Assembly (NCBI RefSeq): GCF_023169965.1
Contig: NZ_AP025592.1
Span: forward strand, 1,984,001-2,048,000
Length of the DNA: 64,000 nucleotides
From: Anaeromyxobacter paludicola
GTDB taxonomy: Bacteria; Myxococcota; Myxococcia; Myxococcales; Anaeromyxobacteraceae
Direction: 5' to 3'
A program made the translations under genes and the position numbers. Of the stretch, positions 47,845 to 56,478 are shown piece after piece. The first letter of the stretch is position 1; the number at the start of each line of letters is the position of its first letter. The notes beneath the pieces are model-generated. The model did no database searches, was not told where the DNA came from, and saw only the letters and a program-made list of their open reading frames with translations.

Positions 47845-48255
47845 CTACGGGATTCCCTCCGGGCCGCGCGGCGCGTGCTGCCGCACCTCCACCGCCCGGT
47901 TCTCCTCGCGCGCCGCCTCGCGCTGCGCCTCGAACTCCTCTTCCCGGGGATCGCGCGCGCCCCGAGCCGCGCCCGCGTCCTCCGGCTCGGGCGCGATCGC
48001 CTGCGAGGCTTCGACCGCCCCCGGCCCGGCGCCCGTCCCCGGCTCCCCGGCGAGGAGCGCCCGCCCCTGCGCCTGATCGAGCCGCGCCGAGCGGCGCGCG
48101 CCCGCCACCTCCGGCGCCCGCAGCCAGAGCCGCCAGAGCGCCCAGCCGGCCGCCCAGAGCCCGGCGAGCCGGAAGATCCCGCGCCCGAGCGCGGCCCCCA
48201 GCGCGCCGCCCACCGCGATCGGCAGGAGCCCCCAGTCCGCCGCGCGCGCGCTCAC
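47845..48255 (-). CDS. Small membrane protein with an acidic tail
   Basis: 136 aa from GTG 48255, which overlaps the stop of the preceding 63-aa gene (GTGA) and has GGAGG close by. Two hydrophobic stretches (LLPIAVGGALGAALGRGIF, LAGLWAAGWALWRLWLR), then a charged tail of Arg, Glu and Ala (DPREEEFEAQREAAREENRA). Not recognised. The coupled start and the ribosome-binding site support a real gene. Confidence 0.62.
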   Translation of the reverse strand: MSARAADWGLLPIAVGGALGAALGRGIFRLAGLWAAGWALWRLWLRAPEVAGARRSARLDQAQGRALLAGEPGTGAGPGAVEASQAIAPEPEDAGAARGARDPREEEFEAQREAAREENRAVEVRQHAPRGPEGIP

Positions 48256-48443
48256 GGCTCCTCCCCCTCCCGCACCCGCGGCTGCGGCGGGCGCTCGCCC
48301 GGCCGCCCGTCCTGCTCCTCGGGACCGCGGTGCTCCACGCCACCGCTGTCGCCGGCCTCGCTGCCCTCGAACTCGCGCTCGGCCTCGCGCCGCATGCCCT
48401 TCATGAGGTCGCGCGGGTCGTTCGCGTCCCGGCTCGTCGCCAT
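48252..48443 (-). CDS. Small charged hypothetical protein, 63 aa
   Basis: 63 aa (ATSRDANDPRDLMKGMRREA start; acidic, Gly and Pro-rich end with EGSEAGDSGGVEHRGPEEQD), hydrophilic, probably disordered. ATG 48443 has GGAGG five bases upstream, one of the strongest sites in the window. Overlaps the start of the 136-aa membrane protein, so the two are a coupled pair divergent from the polyferredoxin gene. Function unknown. Confidence 0.65.
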   Translation of the reverse strand: MATSRDANDPRDLMKGMRREAEREFEGSEAGDSGGVEHRGPEEQDGRPGERPPQPRVREGEEP

Positions 48444-48537
48444 GTGGCCTCCTCTCCCCAACCATGGCGGCGCGCGACGCCACCGGCAGCGCCAGGGCGA
48501 GCGGCCGGCGTCCCCCTTGCCCGGAGGGGCACGTTGG

Positions 48538-49668
48538 ATGCAAACTCCGCCGCCCGACATGACCGACGTCAACCCGACCGCCGCCGCCACCGAGCCCGAC
48601 AGCGCCCATCCCCAGGCCGATACCGCCTCCGCCGCCGTCGCGCCGCCGCCCGCGAAGAAGAAGCCGGTGCGCCGGAAGGGCGATCGAGCGCAGGTGTTGC
48701 GCCGCGCGGTGCAGCTCGCCTTCCTGGCGCTCAACGTCTGGATCGGCGTCCAGTTCTACCTGTTCGTCCGCTTCTTCGAGACGGGCGGGGCGTCCACCTG
48801 GGCGACGCGGCCGGCGGGCGTGGAGGGCTGGCTGCCCATCGCCGGGCTCATGAACCTGAAGGCCCTGCTGCTCACCGGCTCCATGCCGGAGCTCTACCCG
48901 GCCGGCCTGGTGCTCTTCCTCGCCTTCCTCGCCATCTCGATCGTCTTCCGGAAGGCCTTCTGCAGCTGGCTCTGCCCCGTCGGCACGCTCTCCGAGGCGC
49001 TCTGGAAGGCGGGCCGGCGCCTGCTCGGCCGCAGCTTCCTCCTGCCGCGCTGGCTCGACCTGCCGCTGCGCGGCCTCAAGTACCTCCTGCTCGCCTTCTT
49101 CCTGAAGACCGTCTTCGTGGACATGCCGCTCTTCGCGGTGCAGGCGTTCTTCCAGAACCCCTACGGCCTCACGCTCGACCTGAGGATGCTCGACTTCTTC
49201 CGGCACATGGGCGGGACCGCGGCGGCGGTGGTGGGCGCGCTCGCCGTCGCCTCGCTGCTGGTCCCCAACTTCTGGTGCCGCTACGCCTGCCCCTACGGCG
49301 CGTTCATGGGGCTCGCCGGCTGGCTCTCGCCGCTCCGCATCCGGCGCGATCCCGACCCGTGCATCGACTGCGGCAAGTGCGCCAAGGTCTGCCCGTCGCG
49401 GCTGCCGGTGGACGTGAAGCTGAACGTGCTGAGCCCCGAGTGCACCGGCTGCCTCGAGTGCGTCAGCGCCTGCCCGGTGCAGGGCGCGCTCGACCTCGCC
49501 GCCCCGGTCCGCCGGCGCGTGCCGGCCTGGGTCGTGGCGGCCGGCGTGGCCGGCCTCTTCCTCGCCTTCGTCGGCGTCGCGAAGCTCACCGGCCACTGGG
49601 ACGGCGCGCTGCCGGCCGAGGCCTGGTGGGATCTCGTGCGGACGAGCGCGGGGGCGGCGCACCCGTAG
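48538..49668 (+). CDS. Membrane polyferredoxin (NapH/CcoG-like 4Fe-4S protein)
   Basis: 376 aa from ATG 48538 (GGAGGGG upstream; the ATG at 48559 has none). A cytosolic Pro/Ala segment comes first. The membrane part has about five helices with FCSWLCPVGTLSEALWK and FWCRYACPYGAFMGLAGWL, the CxxxCP pairs typical of NapH, NosR and CcoG proteins. Two 4Fe-4S motifs follow: CIDCGKCAKVCP and CTGCLECVSACP. One more C-terminal helix ends the protein. It should pass electrons across or along the inner membrane. No nap, nos or cco gene is nearby, so the partner is unknown. Confidence 0.87.
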   Translation: MQTPPPDMTDVNPTAAATEPDSAHPQADTASAAVAPPPAKKKPVRRKGDRAQVLRRAVQLAFLALNVWIGVQFYLFVRFFETGGASTWATRPAGVEGWLPIAGLMNLKALLLTGSMPELYPAGLVLFLAFLAISIVFRKAFCSWLCPVGTLSEALWKAGRRLLGRSFLLPRWLDLPLRGLKYLLLAFFLKTVFVDMPLFAVQAFFQNPYGLTLDLRMLDFFRHMGGTAAAVVGALAVASLLVPNFWCRYACPYGAFMGLAGWLSPLRIRRDPDPCIDCGKCAKVCPSRLPVDVKLNVLSPECTGCLECVSACPVQGALDLAAPVRRRVPAWVVAAGVAGLFLAFVGVAKLTGHWDGALPAEAWWDLVRTSAGAAHP

Positions 49669-49683
49669 GCGCGCCCCGCCCGC

Positions 49684-52600
49684 TCAGGCGAAGGTGACGA
49701 GCAGGTCCTCCTTCTCCACCCGCCCGCCCTCCTTCACCCGGACCTCGGCCACCTTGCCGTCGGCCCGCGCCTTCACGCTGGTCTCCATCTTCATGGCCTC
49801 GGTGACGAGGAGCAGATCGCCGGCCTTCACCGCGTCGCCCGGCTTGACCGCGAGCTTCACCACCTTGCCCGGCATGGGCGCGCCGACCTGCCGCGGATCT
49901 CCCCTGGCCGCCTTCACCCGGGCCTCGCCCTTCACCGCCGCCGAGGCGTCCGGGACGGTGACCGCCCGCTGCTCGCCGTTGAGCTCGAAGTAGAGCTCGC
50001 GGGTGCCGTCCTTCTGGAGCGGGCCCACGTTGGTGAGCTTCACGATGAGCGTCTTGCCCGGCTCGATCTCGATCGAGGTCTCCTGCCCCGGCGCGAGCCC
50101 GTAGAAGAAGATCGGCGTCGGGACCACCGAGGTGTCGGAGAAGGCCTGCCGGTGCCGCACCAGCTCGGGGTGGACCTGCGGGTAGAGCAGGTACGAGAGG
50201 AGCTGCTCGTCGTCGAGCTTCTCCCCCACCCTGGCCTCGCCCTCGGCCCGCGCCGCCTCCAGGTCGGCCGGCGGAAGCAGCTCGCCGGGGCGGCAGGTGA
50301 TCGGCTCCTGCCCCTTGAGGATCGCCTGCTGCACCTCGGGCGGGAAGCCGCCGTGCGGCTGCCCCAGCATCCCCTTCATCATCCCCACCACCGACTCGGG
50401 GAAGGTGAGCTCGGCGGCCCGCGGCACCACGTCGCTCACGTCGAGGTCGTTCTTCACCAGGAACATGGCCATGTCGCCCACCACCTTGGAGCTGGGCGTG
50501 ACCTTGACGATGTCGCCGAAGAGCAGGTTCACCTTCCGGTACATCTCCTTGCACTCCTCCCAGCGGTCGAGCAGCCCCAGCCCCGCCACCTGCGGCCGGA
50601 AGTTGGAGTACTGGCCGCCCGGGATCTCGTGCCGGTAGACCTCGGTGGTGCCGCTCTTGAGCCCCGACTCGAAGGGCGCGTAGTGCTCGCGGACCGCCTC
50701 CCAGTAGGCGGCGAGCGACTCCAGCCCGCGCAGGTCGAGGCCGGGGTCGCGCTCGCTGCCGGCCAGCGCCGCGACCAGCGCCTCCAGGGAGGGCTGCGAG
50801 GTCACGCCGGAGAGCGGCGAGAGCGCCGCGTCCACCACGTGCACCCCGGCCGCCGCCGCCTCGAGCAGCGTCGCCCCGCCGTTCCCGGAGGTGTCGTGGG
50901 TGTGGAGGTGGATGGGGAGCCCCACCTCCTCGCGCAGGGCGCGGACGAGCTTGCGGGCCGCGAGCGGCTTGAGGAGCCCCGCCATGTCCTTGATGGCGAG
51001 GAGGTGGGCGCCCATCCGCTCCAGCTCCTTCGCCAGCCCCACGTAGTAGCCGAGCGGGTACTTGTCCCGCTTCGGGTCGGTGAGGTCGCCGGTGTAGCAG
51101 ACGGCGGCCTCCAGCACCGCCCCGCTCCGGCGCACCGCCTCGGCGGCCACCGTCATGCCGCGGGTCCAGTTGAGCGAGTCGAAGACCCGGAACACGTCCA
51201 CGCCCGAGGCCGCCGCCTGCTCCACGAACCGGCGCACCACGTTGTCGGGGTAGTTGGTGTAGCCCACCGCGTTCGAGCCGCGGAGCAGCATCTGGAAGAG
51301 CACGTGGGGGATGGCGGCCCGCAGCCGGCGCAGCCGGTCCCACGGGTCCTCGCGCAGGAAGCGCATCGCCACGTCGAAGGTGGCCCCGCCCCAGAGCTCG
51401 AGCGAGAAGAGCCCCGCCTCGAGGCGGGCGGTGGCCGGCGCCGCGCGGAGCAGGTCGTAGCTGCGCATGCGCGTGGCGAGCAGCGACTGGTGCGCGTCGC
51501 GCATCGTGGTGTCGGTGAGGAGCAGGCGCCCCTGCGCCTTCACCCATCGCGCCAGCCCCTCCGGCCCCTCGGCGCGCAGCACGTCGCGCGTCCCCTGGGG
51601 CGGCGGCCGGGTCAGGTCCACCTTCGGGAGCGGCGGCTCGCGCAGGGCCGCGCTCTCGAGCTTGCGGGCCACGCCCGGCGAGCCGTTCACGGTGACGTCG
51701 CCGAGGAAGGCGAGGAGCTTGCTGCCGCGGTCCTGCCGCCCCTTCACCGTCAGGAGCTCCGGGTGCTGGTCGATGAAGGAGGTGTCGCAGCGCCCGGCCA
51801 GGAAGTCCGGGTGGGTGACGGTGTTCTCGAGGAACGGGATGTTGGTCTTCACCCCGCGCACCCGGAACTCGATGAGCGAGCGGTGCATCACCGCCGCCGC
51901 CGCCGGGAAGGTGAGCCCCCAGGTGCTGAGCTTCACCAGCAGGGAGTCGTAGTGCGGCGTGATCTGCGCGCCGGTATAGGCGCTGCCGGCGTCGAGCCGC
52001 ACCCCGCAGCCGCCCGGGCTGCGGTAGGCCTTGAGCGTGCCGAGGTCGGGCGCGAAGCCGTTCTGCGGGTCCTCGGTGGTGATGCGGCACTGGATGGCGT
52101 AGCCGCGCCGCTGCACCGCCGCCTGGTCCGGGATGTCGATCTCCGGGTCGGAGAGCCGCTTCCCCTCGGCGATCAGGATCTGCGCCTGCACCAGGTTCCG
52201 GCCGGTGATCATCTCGGTCACCGTGTGCTCCACCTGGATGCGCGGGTTCATCTCGATGAAGTACCAGCGCCCCTGCCCGTCGAGCAGGAACTCGACCGTG
52301 CCGGCGCTGCGGTAGCCCACCGAGCGGGCGATGCGCAGCGCCGCCTCGCAGAGCGCGGGGCGCGTCGGCTCGTCGAGCGCCAGCGAGGGGGCGAACTCCA
52401 CCACCTTCTGGTGCCGGCGCTGCACCGAGCAGTCGCGCTCGAACAGGTGGACCAGGTTGCCGTGGTGGTCGCCCAGGACCTGCACCTCGATGTGCTTGGG
52501 CCGGTCGAGGTAGCGCTCCAGGAACACCGCCGGGTTGCCGAACGCGGCCGCCGCCTCGCGCCGCGCGGCCTCGAGCCCCTCGGCGAGCTCGCGGGCGTCC

Positions 52601-53127
52601 CGGGCCACGCGCATGCCGCGCCCGCCGCCGCCGGCGGCCGCCTTCACGATGATCGGGTAGCCGTGCTGGGCGGCGAAGCGGAGCGCCTCCTCCTCGCGGG
52701 TGATCGGCTCGGGCGTGCCCGGGACCACCGGCACGCCGGCCGCGGTCGCCGCCTTGCGCCCCGCCACCTTGTCGCCGAGCCGGCGCTGCATCTCGCCGGT
52801 GGGGCCGATGAAAGCGATGCCGGCCACCTCGCAGGCGTCGGCGAAGTCGGGGTTCTCGGAGAGGAAGCCGTAGCCGGGGTGGATCGCGTCCACCTCCTTC
52901 TCCTTCGCGAGGGCGACGATCTCCTCGATGCCCAGGTAGGCGTCGATGGGCTTCTTGCCCTTGCCCACGAGCCAGGCCTCGTCGGCCTTGTACCGGTGCA
53001 GCGCGAGCCGGTCCTCCTCGGAGTAGATGGCCACCGTGCCGATGCCGAGCTCGGTGCAGGCGCGGAAGATGCGGGTGGCGATCTCGCCGCGGTTGGCGGC
53101 GAGGACCTTGCGGAAGCGGGCGGTCAT
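49684..53127 (-). CDS. pyc: Pyruvate carboxylase
   Basis: 1147 aa, the usual single-chain length. Biotin carboxylase domain at 1-450 (KVLAANRGEIATRIFRA, AAAGGGGRGMRVA, EMNPRIQVEHTVTE), carboxyltransferase domain from about 530 (DTTMRDAHQSLLATRMR, ELWGGATFDVAMRFL, HLHTHDTSGNG), and a biotinyl domain at about 1075-1147 with biotin Lys1113 in EAMKMETS. It makes oxaloacetate from pyruvate and bicarbonate with ATP. ATG 53127 has GGAG six bases upstream. Stand-alone gene, 381 bp from the divergent chemoreceptor. Confidence 0.96.
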   Translation of the reverse strand: MTARFRKVLAANRGEIATRIFRACTELGIGTVAIYSEEDRLALHRYKADEAWLVGKGKKPIDAYLGIEEIVALAKEKEVDAIHPGYGFLSENPDFADACEVAGIAFIGPTGEMQRRLGDKVAGRKAATAAGVPVVPGTPEPITREEEALRFAAQHGYPIIVKAAAGGGGRGMRVARDARELAEGLEAARREAAAAFGNPAVFLERYLDRPKHIEVQVLGDHHGNLVHLFERDCSVQRRHQKVVEFAPSLALDEPTRPALCEAALRIARSVGYRSAGTVEFLLDGQGRWYFIEMNPRIQVEHTVTEMITGRNLVQAQILIAEGKRLSDPEIDIPDQAAVQRRGYAIQCRITTEDPQNGFAPDLGTLKAYRSPGGCGVRLDAGSAYTGAQITPHYDSLLVKLSTWGLTFPAAAAVMHRSLIEFRVRGVKTNIPFLENTVTHPDFLAGRCDTSFIDQHPELLTVKGRQDRGSKLLAFLGDVTVNGSPGVARKLESAALREPPLPKVDLTRPPPQGTRDVLRAEGPEGLARWVKAQGRLLLTDTTMRDAHQSLLATRMRSYDLLRAAPATARLEAGLFSLELWGGATFDVAMRFLREDPWDRLRRLRAAIPHVLFQMLLRGSNAVGYTNYPDNVVRRFVEQAAASGVDVFRVFDSLNWTRGMTVAAEAVRRSGAVLEAAVCYTGDLTDPKRDKYPLGYYVGLAKELERMGAHLLAIKDMAGLLKPLAARKLVRALREEVGLPIHLHTHDTSGNGGATLLEAAAAGVHVVDAALSPLSGVTSQPSLEALVAALAGSERDPGLDLRGLESLAAYWEAVREHYAPFESGLKSGTTEVYRHEIPGGQYSNFRPQVAGLGLLDRWEECKEMYRKVNLLFGDIVKVTPSSKVVGDMAMFLVKNDLDVSDVVPRAAELTFPESVVGMMKGMLGQPHGGFPPEVQQAILKGQEPITCRPGELLPPADLEAARAEGEARVGEKLDDEQLLSYLLYPQVHPELVRHRQAFSDTSVVPTPIFFYGLAPGQETSIEIEPGKTLIVKLTNVGPLQKDGTRELYFELNGEQRAVTVPDASAAVKGEARVKAARGDPRQVGAPMPGKVVKLAVKPGDAVKAGDLLLVTEAMKMETSVKARADGKVAEVRVKEGGRVEKEDLLVTFA

Positions 53128-53508
53128 GCGGGCTCCGGGGGGCTGCGCGGGACGAGCCTTCCAGACACCACACCCGAGGGCCGAAAGGCGAGCCGTCCGG
53201 GTGAGCCCTGCTGGGTCATCGGACTCCGAGCGCTGGCACCGGCAGGGCCTGGGTCCGAACCCGGGAGTGGGTCGCCCCACCTCCAGGCCAACTGACCCCG
53301 ATCAAGGGACAAGCCGCCGTCCCGTCCAGGCCGGCTCTCGGCACGGAACTGATCGTCGTCAACGAACGATTCGTCGATGAATCGAGGCAACTTACATAGC
53401 GCTGCCCCGCCATCTCCGCGAAACCATTCGGTTGCTGCCGCCGGGCCGGCACGCTCCATGAAGACGCGCCTCCCCCGAGAGAGTCACCGCACCCGAGCGA
53501 GGAACGAC
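53128..53508. other. 381-bp divergent region between pyruvate carboxylase and the chemoreceptor
   Basis: No credible gene inside. The half nearest the chemoreceptor (about 53340-53400) is visibly poorer in GC than its surroundings and holds the palindrome and promoter described separately. A GGGTCCGAACCC stretch at 53251-53262 recalls a tRNA T-arm, but no acceptor or anticodon arm goes with it. Confidence 0.6.
53367..53398 (+). promoter_or_regulatory. Palindrome overlapping a likely chemoreceptor promoter
   Basis: CGATTC-GTCGAT-GAATCG (53367-53384) overlaps TTCGTC (53370-53375); a 17-bp spacer leads to TACATA (53393-53398). A repressor or activator binding the palindrome would cover the -35 element. 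Leader of about 100 bases. Confidence 0.4.
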
Positions 53509-56478
53509 ATGGATCGCCCAACCGAGAGCACCCCCGCGCCCGCCACCGGCTGGTTCGCCAACTTGACCCTGCGGGCCCGGATCCTGGCCGGGTTCTGGAT
53601 CGCCATCGGCGTGAGCGTCCTCGTCGGCGCGCTCTCCTGGTACTGCGAGGCGCGCGTCGGCCGGGAGCTGCAGGACGCCGCCGAGCTGCAGCTCCCGAGC
53701 GTCTCGGCCATCGCCACCATGAACGAGGCCAAGTCGGCCGCGGCGCGCGGGTACCTGGCGGTGCTCATCCCCAAGGCCGACGGCGACTACCGGGCCCGGC
53801 TCATCGCCGACGCCGAGGCGGCGCTGGCGCGGCTCGAGCAGGGCCGGGCGGCCTACGAGAAGCTCCCCCACGACCCCGACGCCGAGCGGCTCTGGCAGGC
53901 CACCCTCGAGCCGCTCGGCACCTGGCAGCGCGGCGCGCGGGCCTGCCTCGACGCCGGCAAGGCGCGGGAGCGGCTGCTCTCGGGCGGCCGCGCCGCGGAG
54001 GCGGCGGCCCTGGAGGACTCGGTCTGGGAGACCTGCCGCGCCCCGCGCGCCAGCTTCGGCCCGCTCGCCAAGGCCTTCGAGACCCTGGAGGCGCACCACG
54101 CCGCGGCGGCGAGCGCGGTGGCGGTGCGCGGGCGTCAGGCGGTCGTCACCGGGAACGCGCTCACCTGGCTCGCGGTGCTCGCCGGCGCCGCCGCCGTCCT
54201 GGCCCTCGGAGTGGTGGTCTCGCGGCGGGGAGGCACGATGCTCGAGCAGCTCGGGGCCACCCTCGACCGGATCGCGCGCGGCGACGTCCCGGAGCGCCTC
54301 CGCGACGCCGCCGGCGCCGACTACAACGCGGTCCGCGACAGCCTCAACACCGTGATCGGCACGGTGGAGGGGCTGCTGGCCGAGCTCGGGCGGATGAGCG
54401 CCGCGCACGATCGGGGCGAGCTCGACGTGGTCCTCGACGCCGCCCGGTTCCAGGGCGACTACCGCAAGGTGGCGGAGGCCGTGAACGCCATGGTGGCCGG
54501 CCACCTCGCGGTGAACCGGAAGGCGATGGCCTGCGTGGCCGAGTTCGGGAAGGGCGACTTCGGCGCCCCCCTGGAGCGGTTCCCCGGCCAGAAGGCCTCC
54601 ATCAACGAGACCGTGGAGCAGGTGCGCGGGAACTTGATGTCCTTCCTCGCCGAGATGCAGCGGATGAGCGAGCAGCACGACCAGGGCGAGATCGACGTCC
54701 GGATCGAGGTGGACCGGTTCCAGGGCGGCTGGCGCCGGATGGCCGAGGGCGTGAACGCCATGGTCGCCGGCCACATCGCGGTGAAGAAGAAGGCGATGGC
54801 CTGCGTGGCCGAGTTCGGGAAGGGCAACTTCGACGCCCCGCTGGAGCGGTTCCCCGGCAAGAAGGCCTTCATCAACGACATCGTCGAGGAGGTCCGCGGC
54901 AACCTGAAGGGCTTCATCGCCGAGATGAACCGGATGAGCGCCGAGCACGACCGGGGCGACATCGACGTGGTGATCCCGGCCGAGCGGTTCCACGGCGACT
55001 ACCGGCGGATGGCCGAGGGCGTGAACGCCATGGTCGCCGGCCACATCGCGGTGAAGAAGAAGGCCATGGCCTGCGTGGCCGAGTTCGGCCGCGGCAACTT
55101 CGAGGCGCCCCTGGAGCGGTTCCCCGGCAAGAAGGCCTTCATCAACGAGACCGTCGAGCAGGTCCGCGCCAACCTGAAGGCGGTGATCGCCGACGCCGAC
55201 CACCTCGCGGAGGCGGCGCGCGCCGGCCGGCTCTCGGCCCGGGCCGACGCCTCCCGGCACGGCGGCGACTACCGCCGCATCGTGGAGGGCTTCAACCAGA
55301 CGCTCGAGTGGGTCAACGCGCCGGTGAAGGAGATCGCCGCGGTGCTCGGCGAGCTGGCCGAGGGGCACCTCTCGGCCCGCACCGACGCCTCCCGCTACCA
55401 GGCCGAGGCCCGCGAGATGGCGGAGCGGCTCAACGCCACCCTGGCGGCGCTGCTCGCCCCGGGCGAGGAGGCCCGCCAGGTGCTGGAGCGGCTCTCGGAG
55501 CGCGACCTGACGGCGCGCATGGCGGGCAGCTACCCCGGCGATCACGCCCGCCTGAAGGACGCGGTCAACCGCACCGCGGAGTCGCTCCACGAGGCGCTGG
55601 CCCAGGTGGCGGAGGCGGTGGCGCAGGTCTCGTCGGCGGCCAACCAGATCGCCGCCAGCAGCCAGGCGGTGGCGAGCGGCGCCTCGCAGCAGGCGAGCGC
55701 CATCGAGGAGACCAGCGCCAGCCTGGAGACGGTGGCCGGCATGGCGCGGCAGAGCTCCGACAACGCCCGCGAGGCGGATCAGCTGGCCCAGGGCGCGAAG
55801 AGCAGCGCCGAGTCGGGCGAGGCGGCGGTGGCGCAGATGACCGGGGCCATGGTCAAGATCCGCGCGGCCGCCGAGGGCACCAGCGCCATCATCAAGGACA
55901 TCAACGAGATCGCCTTCCAGACCAACCTGCTCGCGCTCAACGCCGCCGTGGAGGCGGCCCGGGCCGGCGAGGCCGGGCGCGGGTTCGCGGTGGTGGCCGA
56001 GGAGGTCCGGTCGCTGGCGCTCCGCTCCAAGGACGCGGCGCAGAAGACCGAGGCCCTCATCCGCGAGTCGGTGAAGCAGGCCGCCGCGGGCGAGAGCACC
56101 TCGCGCGAGGTGGCGACGCGGCTGGCCGAGATCGCCGGGTCGGTGCAGAAGGTGACCGGGATCGTGGCCGAGATCGCCGCCGCCTCGAAGGAGCAGGCGG
56201 GCGGCATCGCCCAGGTCAACCGGGCGGTGGACGAGATGAACAAGGTGACGCAGCAGAATGCCGCCAGCTCCGAGGAGTCCTCCTCGGCGGCCACCGAGCT
56301 CTCCGGCCAGTCGGAGGAGCTCGCGGCCATGGTGGGCGCGTTCAAGCTGGAGCGGCGGGCGGCCGCCCCCGCCGCGCCGGCGCGGGGCCCGCGCCAGCCG
56401 AGGCCCGCGCTGGCCGGCCGCGCCGCGGCGGACCCGAGGCTGGCCGAGCTCGACCCGCCGGACTTCGCGAGGGCCTAG
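53509..56478 (+). CDS. Methyl-accepting chemotaxis protein with poly-HAMP array
   Basis: 989 aa. Two membrane helices ([40 protein letters not shown]) enclose a periplasmic helical-bundle sensor. Residues 295-564 are three tandem 90-residue HAMP-like modules ([34 protein letters not shown]), followed by two diverged ones ([38 protein letters not shown]). The signalling hairpin ends in [20 protein letters not shown] and [18 protein letters not shown]. It should report to CheA/CheW. No C-terminal CheR tether pentapeptide is seen. ATG 53509 has AGGA upstream. Che genes are not nearby. Confidence 0.93.
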   Translation: MDRPTESTPAPATGWFANLTLRARILAGFWIAIGVSVLVGALSWYCEARVGRELQDAAELQLPSVSAIATMNEAKSAAARGYLAVLIPKADGDYRARLIADAEAALARLEQGRAAYEKLPHDPDAERLWQATLEPLGTWQRGARACLDAGKARERLLSGGRAAEAAALEDSVWETCRAPRASFGPLAKAFETLEAHHAAAASAVAVRGRQAVVTGNALTWLAVLAGAAAVLALGVVVSRRGGTMLEQLGATLDRIARGDVPERLRDAAGADYNAVRDSLNTVIGTVEGLLAELGRMSAAHDRGELDVVLDAARFQGDYRKVAEAVNAMVAGHLAVNRKAMACVAEFGKGDFGAPLERFPGQKASINETVEQVRGNLMSFLAEMQRMSEQHDQGEIDVRIEVDRFQGGWRRMAEGVNAMVAGHIAVKKKAMACVAEFGKGNFDAPLERFPGKKAFINDIVEEVRGNLKGFIAEMNRMSAEHDRGDIDVVIPAERFHGDYRRMAEGVNAMVAGHIAVKKKAMACVAEFGRGNFEAPLERFPGKKAFINETVEQVRANLKAVIADADHLAEAARAGRLSARADASRHGGDYRRIVEGFNQTLEWVNAPVKEIAAVLGELAEGHLSARTDASRYQAEAREMAERLNATLAALLAPGEEARQVLERLSERDLTARMAGSYPGDHARLKDAVNRTAESLHEALAQVAEAVAQVSSAANQIAASSQAVASGASQQASAIEETSASLETVAGMARQSSDNAREADQLAQGAKSSAESGEAAVAQMTGAMVKIRAAAEGTSAIIKDINEIAFQTNLLALNAAVEAARAGEAGRGFAVVAEEVRSLALRSKDAAQKTEALIRESVKQAAAGESTSREVATRLAEIAGSVQKVTGIVAEIAAASKEQAGGIAQVNRAVDEMNKVTQQNAASSEESSSAATELSGQSEELAAMVGAFKLERRAAAPAAPARGPRQPRPALAGRAAADPRLAELDPPDFARA
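54391..55200 (+). repeat. Three tandem 270-bp repeats inside the chemoreceptor gene
   Basis: Units 54391-54660, 54661-54930 and 54931-55200, each starting CGGATGAGC and each 270 bp (90 codons). Units share long identical DNA runs, such as the stretch coding [20 protein letters not shown] in units 2 and 3, including synonymous sites. This implies recent duplication or gene conversion. Confidence 0.88.

Noticed and set aside
49586-53173. Shifted minus-strand frame over pyruvate carboxylase
   Set aside because: Carboxylase motifs lie in the other frame throughout; this one is Arg/Gly noise.
53251-53262. T-arm-like GGGTCCGAACCC
   Set aside because: No acceptor stem, D-arm or anticodon arm at the proper distances; not a tRNA.
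54391-55200. Regular repeats as a possible CRISPR array
   Set aside because: 270-bp units without spacers, in frame within a chemoreceptor.
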